From Fervidobacterium thailandense (GTDB lineage: Bacteria; Thermotogota; Thermotogae; Thermotogales; Fervidobacteriaceae), in NCBI RefSeq assembly GCF_001719065.1, contig NZ_LWAF01000001.1, positions 62,001-126,000 of the forward strand: DNA of 64,000 nucleotides, written 5' to 3'. The position numbers and the translations under genes are program-made. The notes under the pieces were generated by a model. It was not told the origin of the DNA, did not search any database, and saw only the letters and a list, made by a program, of their open reading frames with translations. Numbering within the stretch: position 1 is the stretch's first letter; each line of letters opens with the position of its first letter. Shown piece by piece: positions 19,627-28,185 of the stretch.

Positions 19627-21443
19627 AAAAGCTTGAACGTGTTGAAATCGCAACTACGGTGTTAAGACTTAGAAGAAAGGTAGTTTTATTTCTGCTTGAT
19701 ACATTTCTGATGTGCCTGGCCGGAGTCATGGCACTATTTGTTAGGTTTGGAACCAACTTCAATGAAATAAAGAAATTTTACAGTGGTGTAGTCGCACTTA
19801 TCGTCTTCACAGCAATTGCAAATTTGCTGAACGGAAGCTACAAAATAGTGTGGCGCCACGCCGCCTCAAGGGACTTGATCATCCTCCTGCGCGGCCTTTT
19901 TTTCGGATACGCCAGCACCCTTATAGCTTTACACTATCTCCACTTTGCACGATTACCCAGGTCCGTGGGCATGCTTACCTTCCTGGGCTCGGCGTTTCTG
20001 CTCGTTACCGCCCGTCTTTTCTACCAGTTTGTTCATTTCAACAGGGGAAGCGGAACAAAGAGAATTGCCATCGTTGGTGCTGGCGAGACGGGTGTTTCGT
20101 TGAGTGCACAACTTCGTAGAAGTGGCTATGGCAAAGTGCTCGCATTCGTTGATGACGATCCCTCCAAGATCGGTAGGACGATAGGTGGGATAAGGGTCTT
20201 CGGACCTGTGGAAAGGGTTATGGACGTTGTGGAAAACCTGGGAGTTCAGGAATTGATCATCGCACTACCTTCCGCAACGTCTGAACAGATGCAGAGGATA
20301 CTATCGAGTATCGACACCACGAAAGTACAGGTAAAGACCGTTCCACCTATCGACAAGATCCTCGGCGAAAGTGTATCGGTAAAAGATTTGAGAGACCTCT
20401 CACTTCAAGACATCCTCGGACGCGAACCCGTGAAGGTGAATTTGAACGAAATCAGCGGTTACATCTCCGGAAAGTGTATTCTCGTAACCGGAGCGGGAGG
20501 AAGCATAGGTGGTGAGATCGCAAGGCAGATATCGGGATTCTCACCAGCCCGGGTTATCCTACTGGGTCGTGGCGAGAACAGTATCTACGAAATCTACAAC
20601 GAGCTACGGGAAGAATTCCCAAATGTTCGATTCGAACCCTTTATTGGTGACGTGGCCGACCAACAGTTGATGGAGGTGGTTTTCCAGAAGTTTAGACCCG
20701 ATATCGTTTTCCACGCGGCAGCGCACAAGCACGTTTTTTTGATGCAAACTAACCTGTACGAAGCAGTGAGGGTCAACGTACTTGGAACGATAAACGTTGC
20801 CAAACTCTCATGTAAGTACGGAGTGGAGAGGTTTGTATTCATATCTACTGATAAAGCCGTTAATCCCACTTCCTACATGGGCGCAAGTAAACGCCTCGCT
20901 GAGCTTTACATTCTCGCCATTCCACGCACTTGTGATACCAAGTTTGCCATAGTGCGTTTTGGTAACGTCATCGGGAGTCGAGGAAGCGTATTTTGGAAGT
21001 TTAAAAAGCAGATAGAGAATGGTGGTCCGGTTACAGTCACTGATCCGCGGATGAAACGTTACTGGATGAGCATTCCGGAAGCTGTTGCACTCGTGATACA
21101 AGCGGGTGCCTTTTCCAGTGGTCGTGACTTGTACGTGCTTGACATGGGGGAACAGATTCCGGTTGAGAAGATAGCTAAGACCTTGGCAAGGTTGATGGGA
21201 CGACCGGAGATCGAAATAAAGTACATCGGGCCGGTACCAGGAGAGAAGTTTGAAGAAGAACTACTCTACGACTATGAGCAGCCTCAGCCAACAAGTCATC
21301 CAAAGATAATGACGGTAAAGTACGAAAATTCGATTCTTTCCGACCAAGAAATCGAATCCCTGGTTGTGGAAGTCCTTCGACGTTGCTTGAACGGGGAGGA
21401 AAAGGAGGCGTGGGAACTGTTGAAGAAAGCAATATCCGTTTAG
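19623..21443 (+). CDS. Membrane-bound nucleoside-diphosphate-sugar dehydratase (PglF/WbpM/CapD family)
   Basis: A 606-residue protein that starts at TTG 19623, overlapping murA by four bases. The first ~130 residues hold four membrane segments; residues ~145-260 are a Rossmann-like CoA/NAD domain ([17 protein letters not shown]), and the C-terminal ~330 residues an extended short-chain dehydrogenase with [14 protein letters not shown] and [18 protein letters not shown]. The usual SDR Tyr of YxxxK is replaced by Met (MGASK), as is normal in this group of UDP-GlcNAc 4,6-dehydratases. It likely starts synthesis of a modified amino sugar for surface glycans, together with the dehydrogenase at 30441 and DegT aminotransferase at 40360. 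Confidence 0.9.
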   Translation: MKKLERVEIATTVLRLRRKVVLFLLDTFLMCLAGVMALFVRFGTNFNEIKKFYSGVVALIVFTAIANLLNGSYKIVWRHAASRDLIILLRGLFFGYASTLIALHYLHFARLPRSVGMLTFLGSAFLLVTARLFYQFVHFNRGSGTKRIAIVGAGETGVSLSAQLRRSGYGKVLAFVDDDPSKIGRTIGGIRVFGPVERVMDVVENLGVQELIIALPSATSEQMQRILSSIDTTKVQVKTVPPIDKILGESVSVKDLRDLSLQDILGREPVKVNLNEISGYISGKCILVTGAGGSIGGEIARQISGFSPARVILLGRGENSIYEIYNELREEFPNVRFEPFIGDVADQQLMEVVFQKFRPDIVFHAAAHKHVFLMQTNLYEAVRVNVLGTINVAKLSCKYGVERFVFISTDKAVNPTSYMGASKRLAELYILAIPRTCDTKFAIVRFGNVIGSRGSVFWKFKKQIENGGPVTVTDPRMKRYWMSIPEAVALVIQAGAFSSGRDLYVLDMGEQIPVEKIAKTLARLMGRPEIEIKYIGPVPGEKFEEELLYDYEQPQPTSHPKIMTVKYENSILSDQEIESLVVEVLRRCLNGEEKEAWELLKKAISV

Positions 21444-22309
21444 AACTCTTCCTTCAAAAGCTGGACAAGTTCATCTTTTTCAAACACGTAAACGCTACTG
21501 CACCATTTGCACGTAACCTCCGCCCTACCTTCGGCGATCAAACCGAGCAGGTCATCTTCACTCAGTACCGTGAGCGCATCCCTTGCCTTTTCCTTGGAGC
21601 ATCCGCAGTGAAACTTCACCTCAGCCGTTTCTATGATCAGATCCCAGGTTCCAAGCAACCGTTCCGCCAGTTCTTCCAACGTGTAATTACCCAAAGCGGA
21701 TGTCACCGAGAAACCCTTCAGACTGTTTTCCACGTGCGCAAGCGCCTTTTCATCTATGGATTTATCGAGTACCTGGATCGCTACTCCACCGGCTTTGACA
21801 ACACCCTCCTTGTTCATCAAAACACCCAATGCGAATGCGGATGGAATCTGCTCGGAAACGGTGTAATAATACGCAATGTCCTCGGCTATTTCACCTGATA
21901 CAATGGGAACTTTCGATATCAGCGGATTGCGCAATCCCACATCCCTAACAACTGTTAAGGAACCGGAACCGACCGCACTTCTTACATCAAACTTCCCCAG
22001 TTCGTTACGCTCGAGTTCGAAGTTCTTGTTGGTTATGTACCCCCTCACTGTATATCTCGAATTCGATTGTGCACTCACCGTACCCGCTGGTCCATCACCA
22101 CTCAAAACAAACGTGATCGTCTCCTTTTCGGACAACCACGGGCAAACGAGCCCGGCCCCCACCAGTAGCCTTCCAAGTACGACCGTTGGGAGATACGATA
22201 ATCCGTGCTGTTTTCTCGCAACTTCAACGATATCCGTACCTTCAAGAAGCGAAAACCTCAATTTACCCGCGTAAGCCGTTCCGTAGATGATCTTTCCCAT
22301 GCCATCCAC
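21440..22309 (-). CDS. hslO: Redox-regulated chaperone Hsp33
   Basis: A 289-residue Hsp33. The C-terminal zinc centre has the required four cysteines: FHCGCSKEKA and, 30 residues later, CKWCSSVY. Oxidation of these releases zinc and activates the holdase. The N-terminal domain includes CPWLSEKETITFVLSGDGPAG. It converges on the dehydratase gene and overlaps its 3' end by four bases. A TGGTATAAT extended -10 (22367-22372 on the minus strand) lies 58 bases upstream of the start. Confidence 0.95.
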   Translation of the reverse strand: MDGMGKIIYGTAYAGKLRFSLLEGTDIVEVARKQHGLSYLPTVVLGRLLVGAGLVCPWLSEKETITFVLSGDGPAGTVSAQSNSRYTVRGYITNKNFELERNELGKFDVRSAVGSGSLTVVRDVGLRNPLISKVPIVSGEIAEDIAYYYTVSEQIPSAFALGVLMNKEGVVKAGGVAIQVLDKSIDEKALAHVENSLKGFSVTSALGNYTLEELAERLLGTWDLIIETAEVKFHCGCSKEKARDALTVLSEDDLLGLIAEGRAEVTCKWCSSVYVFEKDELVQLLKEEF

Positions 22310-22366
22310 TCCTTTTCATCGCTCTAAACAAATTGATTCACAATGATTTTGACAGGACTATCAACG

Positions 22367-22375
22367 ATTATACCA
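22367..22375 (-). promoter_or_regulatory. Extended -10 promoter of hslO
   Basis: On the minus strand the sequence reads TGGTATAAT. It has a TG two positions before a perfect TATAAT. No good -35 is seen at 16-18 bases, as is common for extended -10 promoters. Confidence 0.6.
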
Positions 22376-22428
22376 CAAAACGTTTCAAAATCGAGATTTC
22401 TCTCCTCTTTTCGGATTCATAACCCAGG

Positions 22429-22437
22429 TGGTAAAAT
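22429..22437 (+). promoter_or_regulatory. Extended -10 promoter of the 22483 gene
   Basis: TGGTAAAAT 46 bases upstream of GTG 22483. It is divergent from the hslO promoter; the two lie about 60 bases apart. No convincing -35. Confidence 0.45.
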
Positions 22438-22482
22438 AGTTACGAAAAGGAACAAAGAAATTTAACCTGGGAGGGGGTCTGT

Positions 22483-23091
22483 GTGGGAGCAGCAGATGTT
22501 TCGAGAATAGAGGAACTGATATCGAGGGTTCCCGGCGTGAAGGCGGTAAAGGTTGTGGGTAGCGGGGGCGAATTGCAAGAAATTCACGTGATCACAACCA
22601 GTGATAAGAGCCCGAAACAGTTGGTTCGGGATATTGAAACAGTTGTCCTGGCGAGTACAGGTTTAAGATTAGATAGAAAGATCATATCGATTGCCCAAGT
22701 TGAATCGGATGTTAAGACTCAGAAAGTTGTACCGTTTCAACTGACGAGTGTGAAGGTGGAAAACGTTGACGAAAGAACTGTTCGTGTGAAGGTCACCATA
22801 GAGCACGGAGAAGAAGAGTTCTACGGTGAGTACACCGGCCCGCGCACAAGTAGAAACATTCCGAAAGTTGTTGGCACCGCTGTTCTCAACGCGCTTTCAG
22901 ATGTTCACGACTTTGCACTTTCGTTCGACGACTACGCGGAGGTTTTCTTGGTAGGGAAGAAATACATCGTCGTTCACGTCACAAAGCAGTACAACGGAGC
23001 TGAAGAGAGTGTAATCGGAACGGCCGCATTCGACGGGAACCTGGAGAGATCCATAGCGGAAGCGGTTCTCGATGCGTTCAGGAGAATGTAA
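22483..23091 (+). CDS. Conserved-looking protein of unknown function
   Basis: A 202-residue soluble protein starting at GTG 22483 behind GGGAGGGGGT. I do not recognise it. It appears to have two alpha/beta halves: residues 1-80 resemble an ACT-like beta-alpha-beta unit (VPGVKAVKVVGSGGELQEIHV, RDIETVVLASTGLRLDRKIISI), and residues 85-202 hold a beta-rich segment with GEYTGPRTSRNIPKVVG and a final helix. No signal peptide, membrane segment or cysteine. It is a single-gene unit: promoter upstream and terminator 25 bases downstream. Confidence 0.6.
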   Translation: MGAADVSRIEELISRVPGVKAVKVVGSGGELQEIHVITTSDKSPKQLVRDIETVVLASTGLRLDRKIISIAQVESDVKTQKVVPFQLTSVKVENVDERTVRVKVTIEHGEEEFYGEYTGPRTSRNIPKVVGTAVLNALSDVHDFALSFDDYAEVFLVGKKYIVVHVTKQYNGAEESVIGTAAFDGNLERSIAEAVLDAFRRM

Positions 23092-23116
23092 CGTGTTAAA
23101 CTAATCGACTCTTTCC

Positions 23117-23145
23117 AAGGGCTGAGGTACTCCTCGGCCCTTTTC
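23117..23145 (+). terminator. Rho-independent terminator after the 22483 gene
   Basis: Stem AAGGGCTGAGG / CCTCGGCCCTT (11 pairs with one G-U), loop TACT, followed by TTTT. It separates the 22483 gene from the two-component operon. Confidence 0.85.
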
Positions 23146-23195
23146 ATTGTAAACTTGTAACATTTAACGGTGGCTAAACGAAACCAAAAAACTCT

Positions 23196-23224
23196 TTGAC
23201 AAAAGGTAACGAACGTGATATAAT
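23196..23224 (+). promoter_or_regulatory. Consensus sigma-70 promoter of the two-component operon
   Basis: TTGACA (23196-23201), 17-base spacer, TATAAT (23219-23224), 40 bases before the response-regulator start. Both hexamers and the spacer match the consensus exactly, so this should be a strong constitutive promoter. The octamer CGTGATAT overlapping the -10 also occurs as the arm of the inverted repeat at 45187; this may be chance. Confidence 0.92.
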
Positions 23225-23263
23225 CGTAAAAGAATTAACTTTCAAAAAAGAGGAGGTAAGAGC

Positions 23264-23983
23264 ATGGCGAAAAAGACGATTATGATTATCGATGACCAAC
23301 CTGAAATTCTCGAATTGGTCAGTTTTACTTTGCAAAAGGAAGGGTACGACGTTATACCTGTTGAGGATGCGGAAACGGCGCTCCAAGAGCTGAAGGAAAA
23401 GGATATCGACATGTTCATCGTCGACATCATGTTACCCAACATGGACGGTTTCGAGTTTGTCAGGACGATCAGGTCAATGGAAAAGCATAAGGCAACGCCT
23501 GTGATATTCCTCAGCGCTAAGGGCGAAGAGTTTGACAAAGTACTTGGACTCGAACTTGGAGCGGATGACTACATCGTGAAGCCCTTCAGTATCAGGGAAC
23601 TCCTTGCGAGGATCAGGGCGGTCTTCAGAAGGATGCAGGCGGGCGTGGTGCAGAAAGAGGAGAAACCGAAAAAGATAGTTGCCAAGGACCTGGAGATTGA
23701 TATCGACAAGTACGAGGTCCGTGTGAAGGGCAAGAAGGTCAACCTGACTCCTCTGGAATTCGACTTGCTCAGGTTCCTTGCCGAAAACGAGGGGAAGGTA
23801 TTCTCCAGAGACGTGCTCCTTGATAAGTTGTGGGGGTACGACTATTTCGGTGATACCAGAACTGTTGACGTACACATCAGAAGACTGAGAACAAAAATCG
23901 AAGAAGATCCATCGAACCCGAGGTACGTGGTCACCGTTCGTGGAAAGGGTTACAAGTTTAGGGATCCAGGAAAGGAAGAATAA
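23264..23983 (+). CDS. OmpR/PhoB-family response regulator
   Basis: A 239-residue DNA-binding response regulator. The receiver domain (1-120) has acidic residues D10-D11, phospho-acceptor D54 in FIVDIMLPNMDG, and the conserved Lys of DDYIVKPFS. A linker leads to the winged-helix domain, recognisable from LTPLEFDLLRFLAENEGKVF, SRDVLLDKLWGYDY, RTVDVHIRRLRTKIEEDP and VRGKGYKF. The cognate kinase follows directly. The target signal and regulon cannot be read; the operon also encodes nucleoside and cell-surface functions. Confidence 0.95.
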   Translation: MAKKTIMIIDDQPEILELVSFTLQKEGYDVIPVEDAETALQELKEKDIDMFIVDIMLPNMDGFEFVRTIRSMEKHKATPVIFLSAKGEEFDKVLGLELGADDYIVKPFSIRELLARIRAVFRRMQAGVVQKEEKPKKIVAKDLEIDIDKYEVRVKGKKVNLTPLEFDLLRFLAENEGKVFSRDVLLDKLWGYDYFGDTRTVDVHIRRLRTKIEEDPSNPRYVVTVRGKGYKFRDPGKEE

Positions 23984-25264
23984 GTGCAGATGATGATTGC
24001 GTTAGTCTTTGCAGTCGTTGTTGCAACGGTTTCCGTCGCCCTCTTCTTCCTTGAGTGGAGAAAAAGAAGGGTTTATTCTAAGTACATGGACAAAATTGCG
24101 GTGAGCATAGGGGAGGAGACTGGTGCTCCTCCGCTTTATATTTACGAACGACTTCGAAAGAAGCTGGGTGAATTGGAACAGAGGGTAATTGAAACGGAAC
24201 GGGAAAGGCGTAATGTATTTACAATTCTAAATAACATCACCGATCCAATAATCATCGTTCGTGGTGATGGTGTGGTAACTTTCTCGAACATCGCCGGTCG
24301 CGACGTAACCAGGCCCGGAGTGGAAGGTAGGAAGGTTTACGAAGTAGTTGAGAACTACCACTTGCTTGAGATGTTCGAGAAGGCGTTGCAGACTGGTGAA
24401 ATCCAAAGTGGAGATATTTCGCTTGTGGTTAACGGTGAAACGCGTTATTACGATGCAAAGGTCGTACCAATCAAGCTGGACCAGGAGAGTGAACGGTACA
24501 TCATTGTCCTTCACGATACCACGAAAGAAAAACAACTCGATAAACTACGCAGGGAGTTCATCTCCAACGTTTCCCACGAGTTGCGAACTCCTCTGACATC
24601 CATTCACGGATACGCTGAGGCGTTACTTGATGACGATCTGTCCAACAAGGACTTGGTGAGGAGATTCCTTGGAATAATTGAAAGTGAATCGGCCAGGATG
24701 ACACGGCTCATAAACGACTTGCTCGATCTCGAGAAACTTGAATCTGGTGAAGCGAAGTTCAACTTCACGATTGTTGACATGTGTCAGGTTATCGAACGAG
24801 TGCTCAGCATCGTTGAACCTATTGCCGACGATTACGGCGTCGAGGTGCGTTGGACTTGCGAAGGCGAAAAATTTGTTTACGGTGATTTCGATAGACTTGT
24901 CCAGCTCGTTCTGAATTTAGTTGATAACGCCGTCAAGTACACTTCGCTAAAGGAGTCCGGTGAAAAGAGTGTAACCGTTCGGTGTTTTGAGAAAGACGAC
25001 AAGGTTGTATTCGAAGTTAGTGACACCGGACCAGGCATTCCCGAAGAAGCCCAGCGAAGGTTGTTCGAGAGGTTTTACCGTGTTGACAAGGCACGGAGCC
25101 GGAAAGTTGGGGGTACAGGCCTGGGACTTTCGATAGTGAAAACTATCGCCGAAAAACACAACGCAAAGATCGAGTTCGAAAGTAAACTTGGACAGGGTAC
25201 GACTTTTAGGGTGATTTTCAACAAGCCTCAGGTAAAGGAGGAGCAGGACGATGCGGCCGTATGA
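23984..25264 (+). CDS. PhoR-type sensor histidine kinase
   Basis: A 426-residue kinase that starts immediately after the regulator stop (GTG 23984 or ATG 23990). Order: one N-terminal membrane helix (IALVFAVVVATVSVALFFL), a coiled-coil, a PAS-like domain (~80-185, NNITDPIIIVRGDGVVTF), HisKA with H198 in SNVSHELRTPLTSIHGY, and HATPase_c with NLVDNAVKYT, DTGPGIP and GTGLGLSIV. There is no extracytoplasmic sensor domain, so sensing is membrane-internal, through PAS, or by a partner, as in PhoR. It overlaps the next gene by 14 bases. Confidence 0.93.
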   Translation: MQMMIALVFAVVVATVSVALFFLEWRKRRVYSKYMDKIAVSIGEETGAPPLYIYERLRKKLGELEQRVIETERERRNVFTILNNITDPIIIVRGDGVVTFSNIAGRDVTRPGVEGRKVYEVVENYHLLEMFEKALQTGEIQSGDISLVVNGETRYYDAKVVPIKLDQESERYIIVLHDTTKEKQLDKLRREFISNVSHELRTPLTSIHGYAEALLDDDLSNKDLVRRFLGIIESESARMTRLINDLLDLEKLESGEAKFNFTIVDMCQVIERVLSIVEPIADDYGVEVRWTCEGEKFVYGDFDRLVQLVLNLVDNAVKYTSLKESGEKSVTVRCFEKDDKVVFEVSDTGPGIPEEAQRRLFERFYRVDKARSRKVGGTGLGLSIVKTIAEKHNAKIEFESKLGQGTTFRVIFNKPQVKEEQDDAAV

Positions 25265-26555
25265 CATTATATTGAAGAAAAGGAACGGTGGCAAATTAAG
25301 CTACGATGAGATAAAGTTCATGGTCGACGGCTATGTAAAGGGAGAGGTACCAGATTATCAGATGGCCGCCTTTTTGATGGCCATCTATTTTCGACATATG
25401 GATGAAGAGGAACGGGCCTGGTTGACAGAAATAATGGCCAACTCTGGCGATAAGATTGATCTTTCAAGTATTCCCGGGGTGAAGATTGACAAGCACTCAA
25501 CCGGTGGCGTAGGGGATAAGACGACACTCGTTGTTGGGCCTCTCGTGGCTTCCCTTGGGATACCCGTGGCCAAAATGTCCGGAAGGGCCTTAGGACACAC
25601 AGGAGGTACGATAGATAAGCTGGAATCGATACCAGGGTTCAGAACAGCTCTTTCAGAGGAAGAGTTCTTCAGGAACGTCAAGGAAATAGGTATTGCCATA
25701 GTTGGTCAGACAGCGAACCTCGTTCCCGCGGACAAGAAGATTTACGCGCTTAGAGATGCAACCGCCACGGTTGACGAGGTATCACTCATCGCGGCGAGTA
25801 TAATGAGTAAGAAACTTGCCGGTGGAGCTGATGGTTACGTTCTGGATGTGAAGGTTGGAAGTGGTGCGTTCATGAAAACTCTCGAGGAAGCCAGAGAACT
25901 TGCAACGGCAATGGTGGGTATTGCAAAGGCTCACGGAAAAAAGGCTGTAGCCGTTTTGACGAACATGAACGTCCCGCTGGGGAGGATGGTAGGAAATTCC
26001 CTCGAGGTCCTCGAAGCAATTGAAACTCTGAAGGGAAGAGGTCCACAGGACTTCACGGAACTTTGCTTGAACCTGGCCGCGTGGATGTGTCACTTGGCAG
26101 GTCTCGGATCCTTCGAAGAGTGCATCAAGTTGGTCGAAGGTTCACTCAAATCAGGTTCGGGACTTGAGAAGTTCAGGCAGATGGTTGAAAGGCAAGGCGG
26201 GGATCCAAGGGTTGTTGACAAACCGGAGGATATTCTACCTATAGCACGTGAAGTTGTGGAATTCAGGGCTTGGGCATCAGGTTACGTAAGAGCCATCGAC
26301 ACGGAGAAGATAGGATTGGCCTCCAACTATTTGGGAGCGGGCCGAAGGACAAAAGAAGACACGATTGATCACAGCGTTGGAATCGAGATACTTAAAAAGG
26401 TAGGAGATCAGGTCCAGGAAGGTGAACCGTTGGCATTGCTGTACGTTTCCTCAAAGAGCGACGTAACGCAGGCAACAAAGTTGCTGAAGGAAAGCTACAC
26501 AATTAGCGAGACGCCTCCGGAACCAGAACCACTGATACTTGACGTAGTGCGTTGA
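25251..26555 (+). CDS. pdp: Pyrimidine-nucleoside phosphorylase
   Basis: A 434-residue class II nucleoside phosphorylase, which splits uridine, thymidine or deoxyuridine with phosphate. Signature: KHSTGGVGDKTTLVVGPLVA and MSGRALGHTGGTIDKLESIPG; also KKLAGGADGYVLDVKVGSGAFMK and GRRTKEDTIDHSVGIEI in the C-terminal domain. ATG 25251 follows AAAGGAGGAGCAGGACG within the kinase gene. Its deoxyribose 1-phosphate product would reach DeoC (6117) after mutase action. Being in a two-component operon is unusual. Confidence 0.94.
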   Translation: MRPYDIILKKRNGGKLSYDEIKFMVDGYVKGEVPDYQMAAFLMAIYFRHMDEEERAWLTEIMANSGDKIDLSSIPGVKIDKHSTGGVGDKTTLVVGPLVASLGIPVAKMSGRALGHTGGTIDKLESIPGFRTALSEEEFFRNVKEIGIAIVGQTANLVPADKKIYALRDATATVDEVSLIAASIMSKKLAGGADGYVLDVKVGSGAFMKTLEEARELATAMVGIAKAHGKKAVAVLTNMNVPLGRMVGNSLEVLEAIETLKGRGPQDFTELCLNLAAWMCHLAGLGSFEECIKLVEGSLKSGSGLEKFRQMVERQGGDPRVVDKPEDILPIAREVVEFRAWASGYVRAIDTEKIGLASNYLGAGRRTKEDTIDHSVGIEILKKVGDQVQEGEPLALLYVSSKSDVTQATKLLKESYTISETPPEPEPLILDVVR

Positions 26556-26588
26556 CGGAAGAATGGGAAAATTTGAGGGGGAATAATC

Positions 26589-28166
26589 GTGGTAAGAGAT
26601 AGACTTCCTAAAATACTTTTGATAGCGTCTTTCCTTCTTTTTGTGGGGACTCTTTTCGCACAATTCATCATCTTCAACGGTAAGGTTTACGAAGTCACCA
26701 ACGGGTATTTGAGCGAAGAACAACTCAGAAATATGGGATTTAATATTCTCAAAAACTCGAAAGTTTACCTTGTTTTCAACAGAAAACTCATCATAGGAAG
26801 TAACGGGGATTTTATTGTGGACTTTGAGAGTTACGTACCAAAGGCATACCAGCTAAGTAACGGTACACTCTACGTTAGGGACACGTTCTTGGCGAGCTTT
26901 CTCGGTTTGAAGCGATTGGGAAACGTGTACTACGATAAGCCCATCACGGTGAGTGCACTGAATCTCCAACAGAACGAACTGATCCTGCAAACCGATGTAG
27001 AACTGCGAAAAGAACTTGTGAACGTATCGCTCTCGGGAGGCAAGCTAAAGCTTTCTTTGGCACCGGCCGTTTTTACGGGATCCACGGTTCCCGAGAAAGT
27101 GAGAGTTACCTCTGACGGAGCCACCGTGCAACTCTCCTTGGAAAACGAGTACGAAGACTACGAAGTTTCACTCGATGAAAAACGGTTTATCATCCTTTTA
27201 GTACCGAAGGAGAGGCGCTTGGAGTACGTTCAAAAGGTCGAGAAGTTCCTTGGTTACAACTACACGATCAACTACCTCATTGCGGATCCGAAGCTCGTGG
27301 ATTTCGTTCCGCTACTTCCCACCGGTGGTATTGGAAAGACTGCACCCTTGGCGAACATCTTAAAAGCCAACGGTGTACTCCACGGTGTGAATGCGAACTA
27401 TTTCGACCCCAACACGGGACTTCCAATCGACATTGTTATTGCGAACGGTAGGGTTTTATCGCATCGGTACGGTCTTCGTCCGGTTTTCGTCGAAACCTGG
27501 GACGACAAGGTCTTCATACGCAAGGCTTACTTTGACGTGACAGTTCGTCTTGGCGGTGTTCTCCTACTTGTCAAAGGGGTCAACACGCCTGCAGTTTCGG
27601 AGGTCAACCTTTACACCGAAGAGTATGGTTTGACAATTCCAAGAGACGCGAGTCGGGAATATATCGTGGTTAGAAACGGGAAGGTGGATTCGATAGGTTA
27701 TGTTAAGAACGTTCCGGAAGGGAAAAATTCCTACGTCGTGATGGTAGCCAGGAACTTGTTCAACAAGTTTTTGAAAACACTGAAGGCCGGCGACAGTTTT
27801 ACACTAGAAATTTATACCGACGAGGGTTACAGGATTAAGAATGCGATTGGAGCTGGACCGCTGATTCTTCAAGACGGGAAAATTATCGAAGATTCTCGGG
27901 AAGAAAAGATGCGCTACGGTGGAGGGATTCCCACCTCGAGAACAACGAGGACTATTGTAGCGATCAAGGATGGAAAAGTTCACCTTATCACGATTGAAGG
28001 TGGTGCTGGGATGAATTTTGATGACGTTGCCAAGTTCTTACTGGAGAAAGGCTACCAGTCCGCTATGATGCTCGATGGTGGTGGTTCCACATCGATGGTT
28101 TATCAGGGACGTTACGTAACGAGCATCAGTCCGAGAAACATTCCCGTAGCGCTGGGCCTCAGATAG
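26589..28166 (+). CDS. Exported phosphodiester glycosidase family protein (NAGPA domain)
   Basis: A 525-residue protein from GTG 26589 (site GAGGGGG). The N terminus has a signal peptide or anchor (PKILLIASFLLFVGTLFAQF). Residues 25-230 are two beta-rich modules resembling secretion or copper-amine-oxidase-like N-terminal repeats (KVYEVTNGYLSEEQLRNMG). Residues ~245-525 form the phosphodiester glycosidase domain related to the mammalian uncovering enzyme: LHGVNANYFDPNTGLPI, GAGPLILQDGK, RTTRTIVAIKDGKVHLITIEG and AMMLDGGGSTSMVYQG. Likely acts on sugar-phosphodiesters in the periplasm or the wall. It lies between pdp and a lipoprotein gene in one operon. Confidence 0.88.
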   Translation: MVRDRLPKILLIASFLLFVGTLFAQFIIFNGKVYEVTNGYLSEEQLRNMGFNILKNSKVYLVFNRKLIIGSNGDFIVDFESYVPKAYQLSNGTLYVRDTFLASFLGLKRLGNVYYDKPITVSALNLQQNELILQTDVELRKELVNVSLSGGKLKLSLAPAVFTGSTVPEKVRVTSDGATVQLSLENEYEDYEVSLDEKRFIILLVPKERRLEYVQKVEKFLGYNYTINYLIADPKLVDFVPLLPTGGIGKTAPLANILKANGVLHGVNANYFDPNTGLPIDIVIANGRVLSHRYGLRPVFVETWDDKVFIRKAYFDVTVRLGGVLLLVKGVNTPAVSEVNLYTEEYGLTIPRDASREYIVVRNGKVDSIGYVKNVPEGKNSYVVMVARNLFNKFLKTLKAGDSFTLEIYTDEGYRIKNAIGAGPLILQDGKIIEDSREEKMRYGGGIPTSRTTRTIVAIKDGKVHLITIEGGAGMNFDDVAKFLLEKGYQSAMMLDGGGSTSMVYQGRYVTSISPRNIPVALGLR

Positions 28167-28185
28167 CTAATTTGGGGGGATGCCA

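Noticed and set aside
13445-21443. Terminators or internal promoters in the first plus-strand run
   Set aside because: I found no hairpin with T run and no good -35/-10 pair between the genes; a 21-kb single transcript is unlikely, so internal promoters probably exist but cannot be supported by eye.
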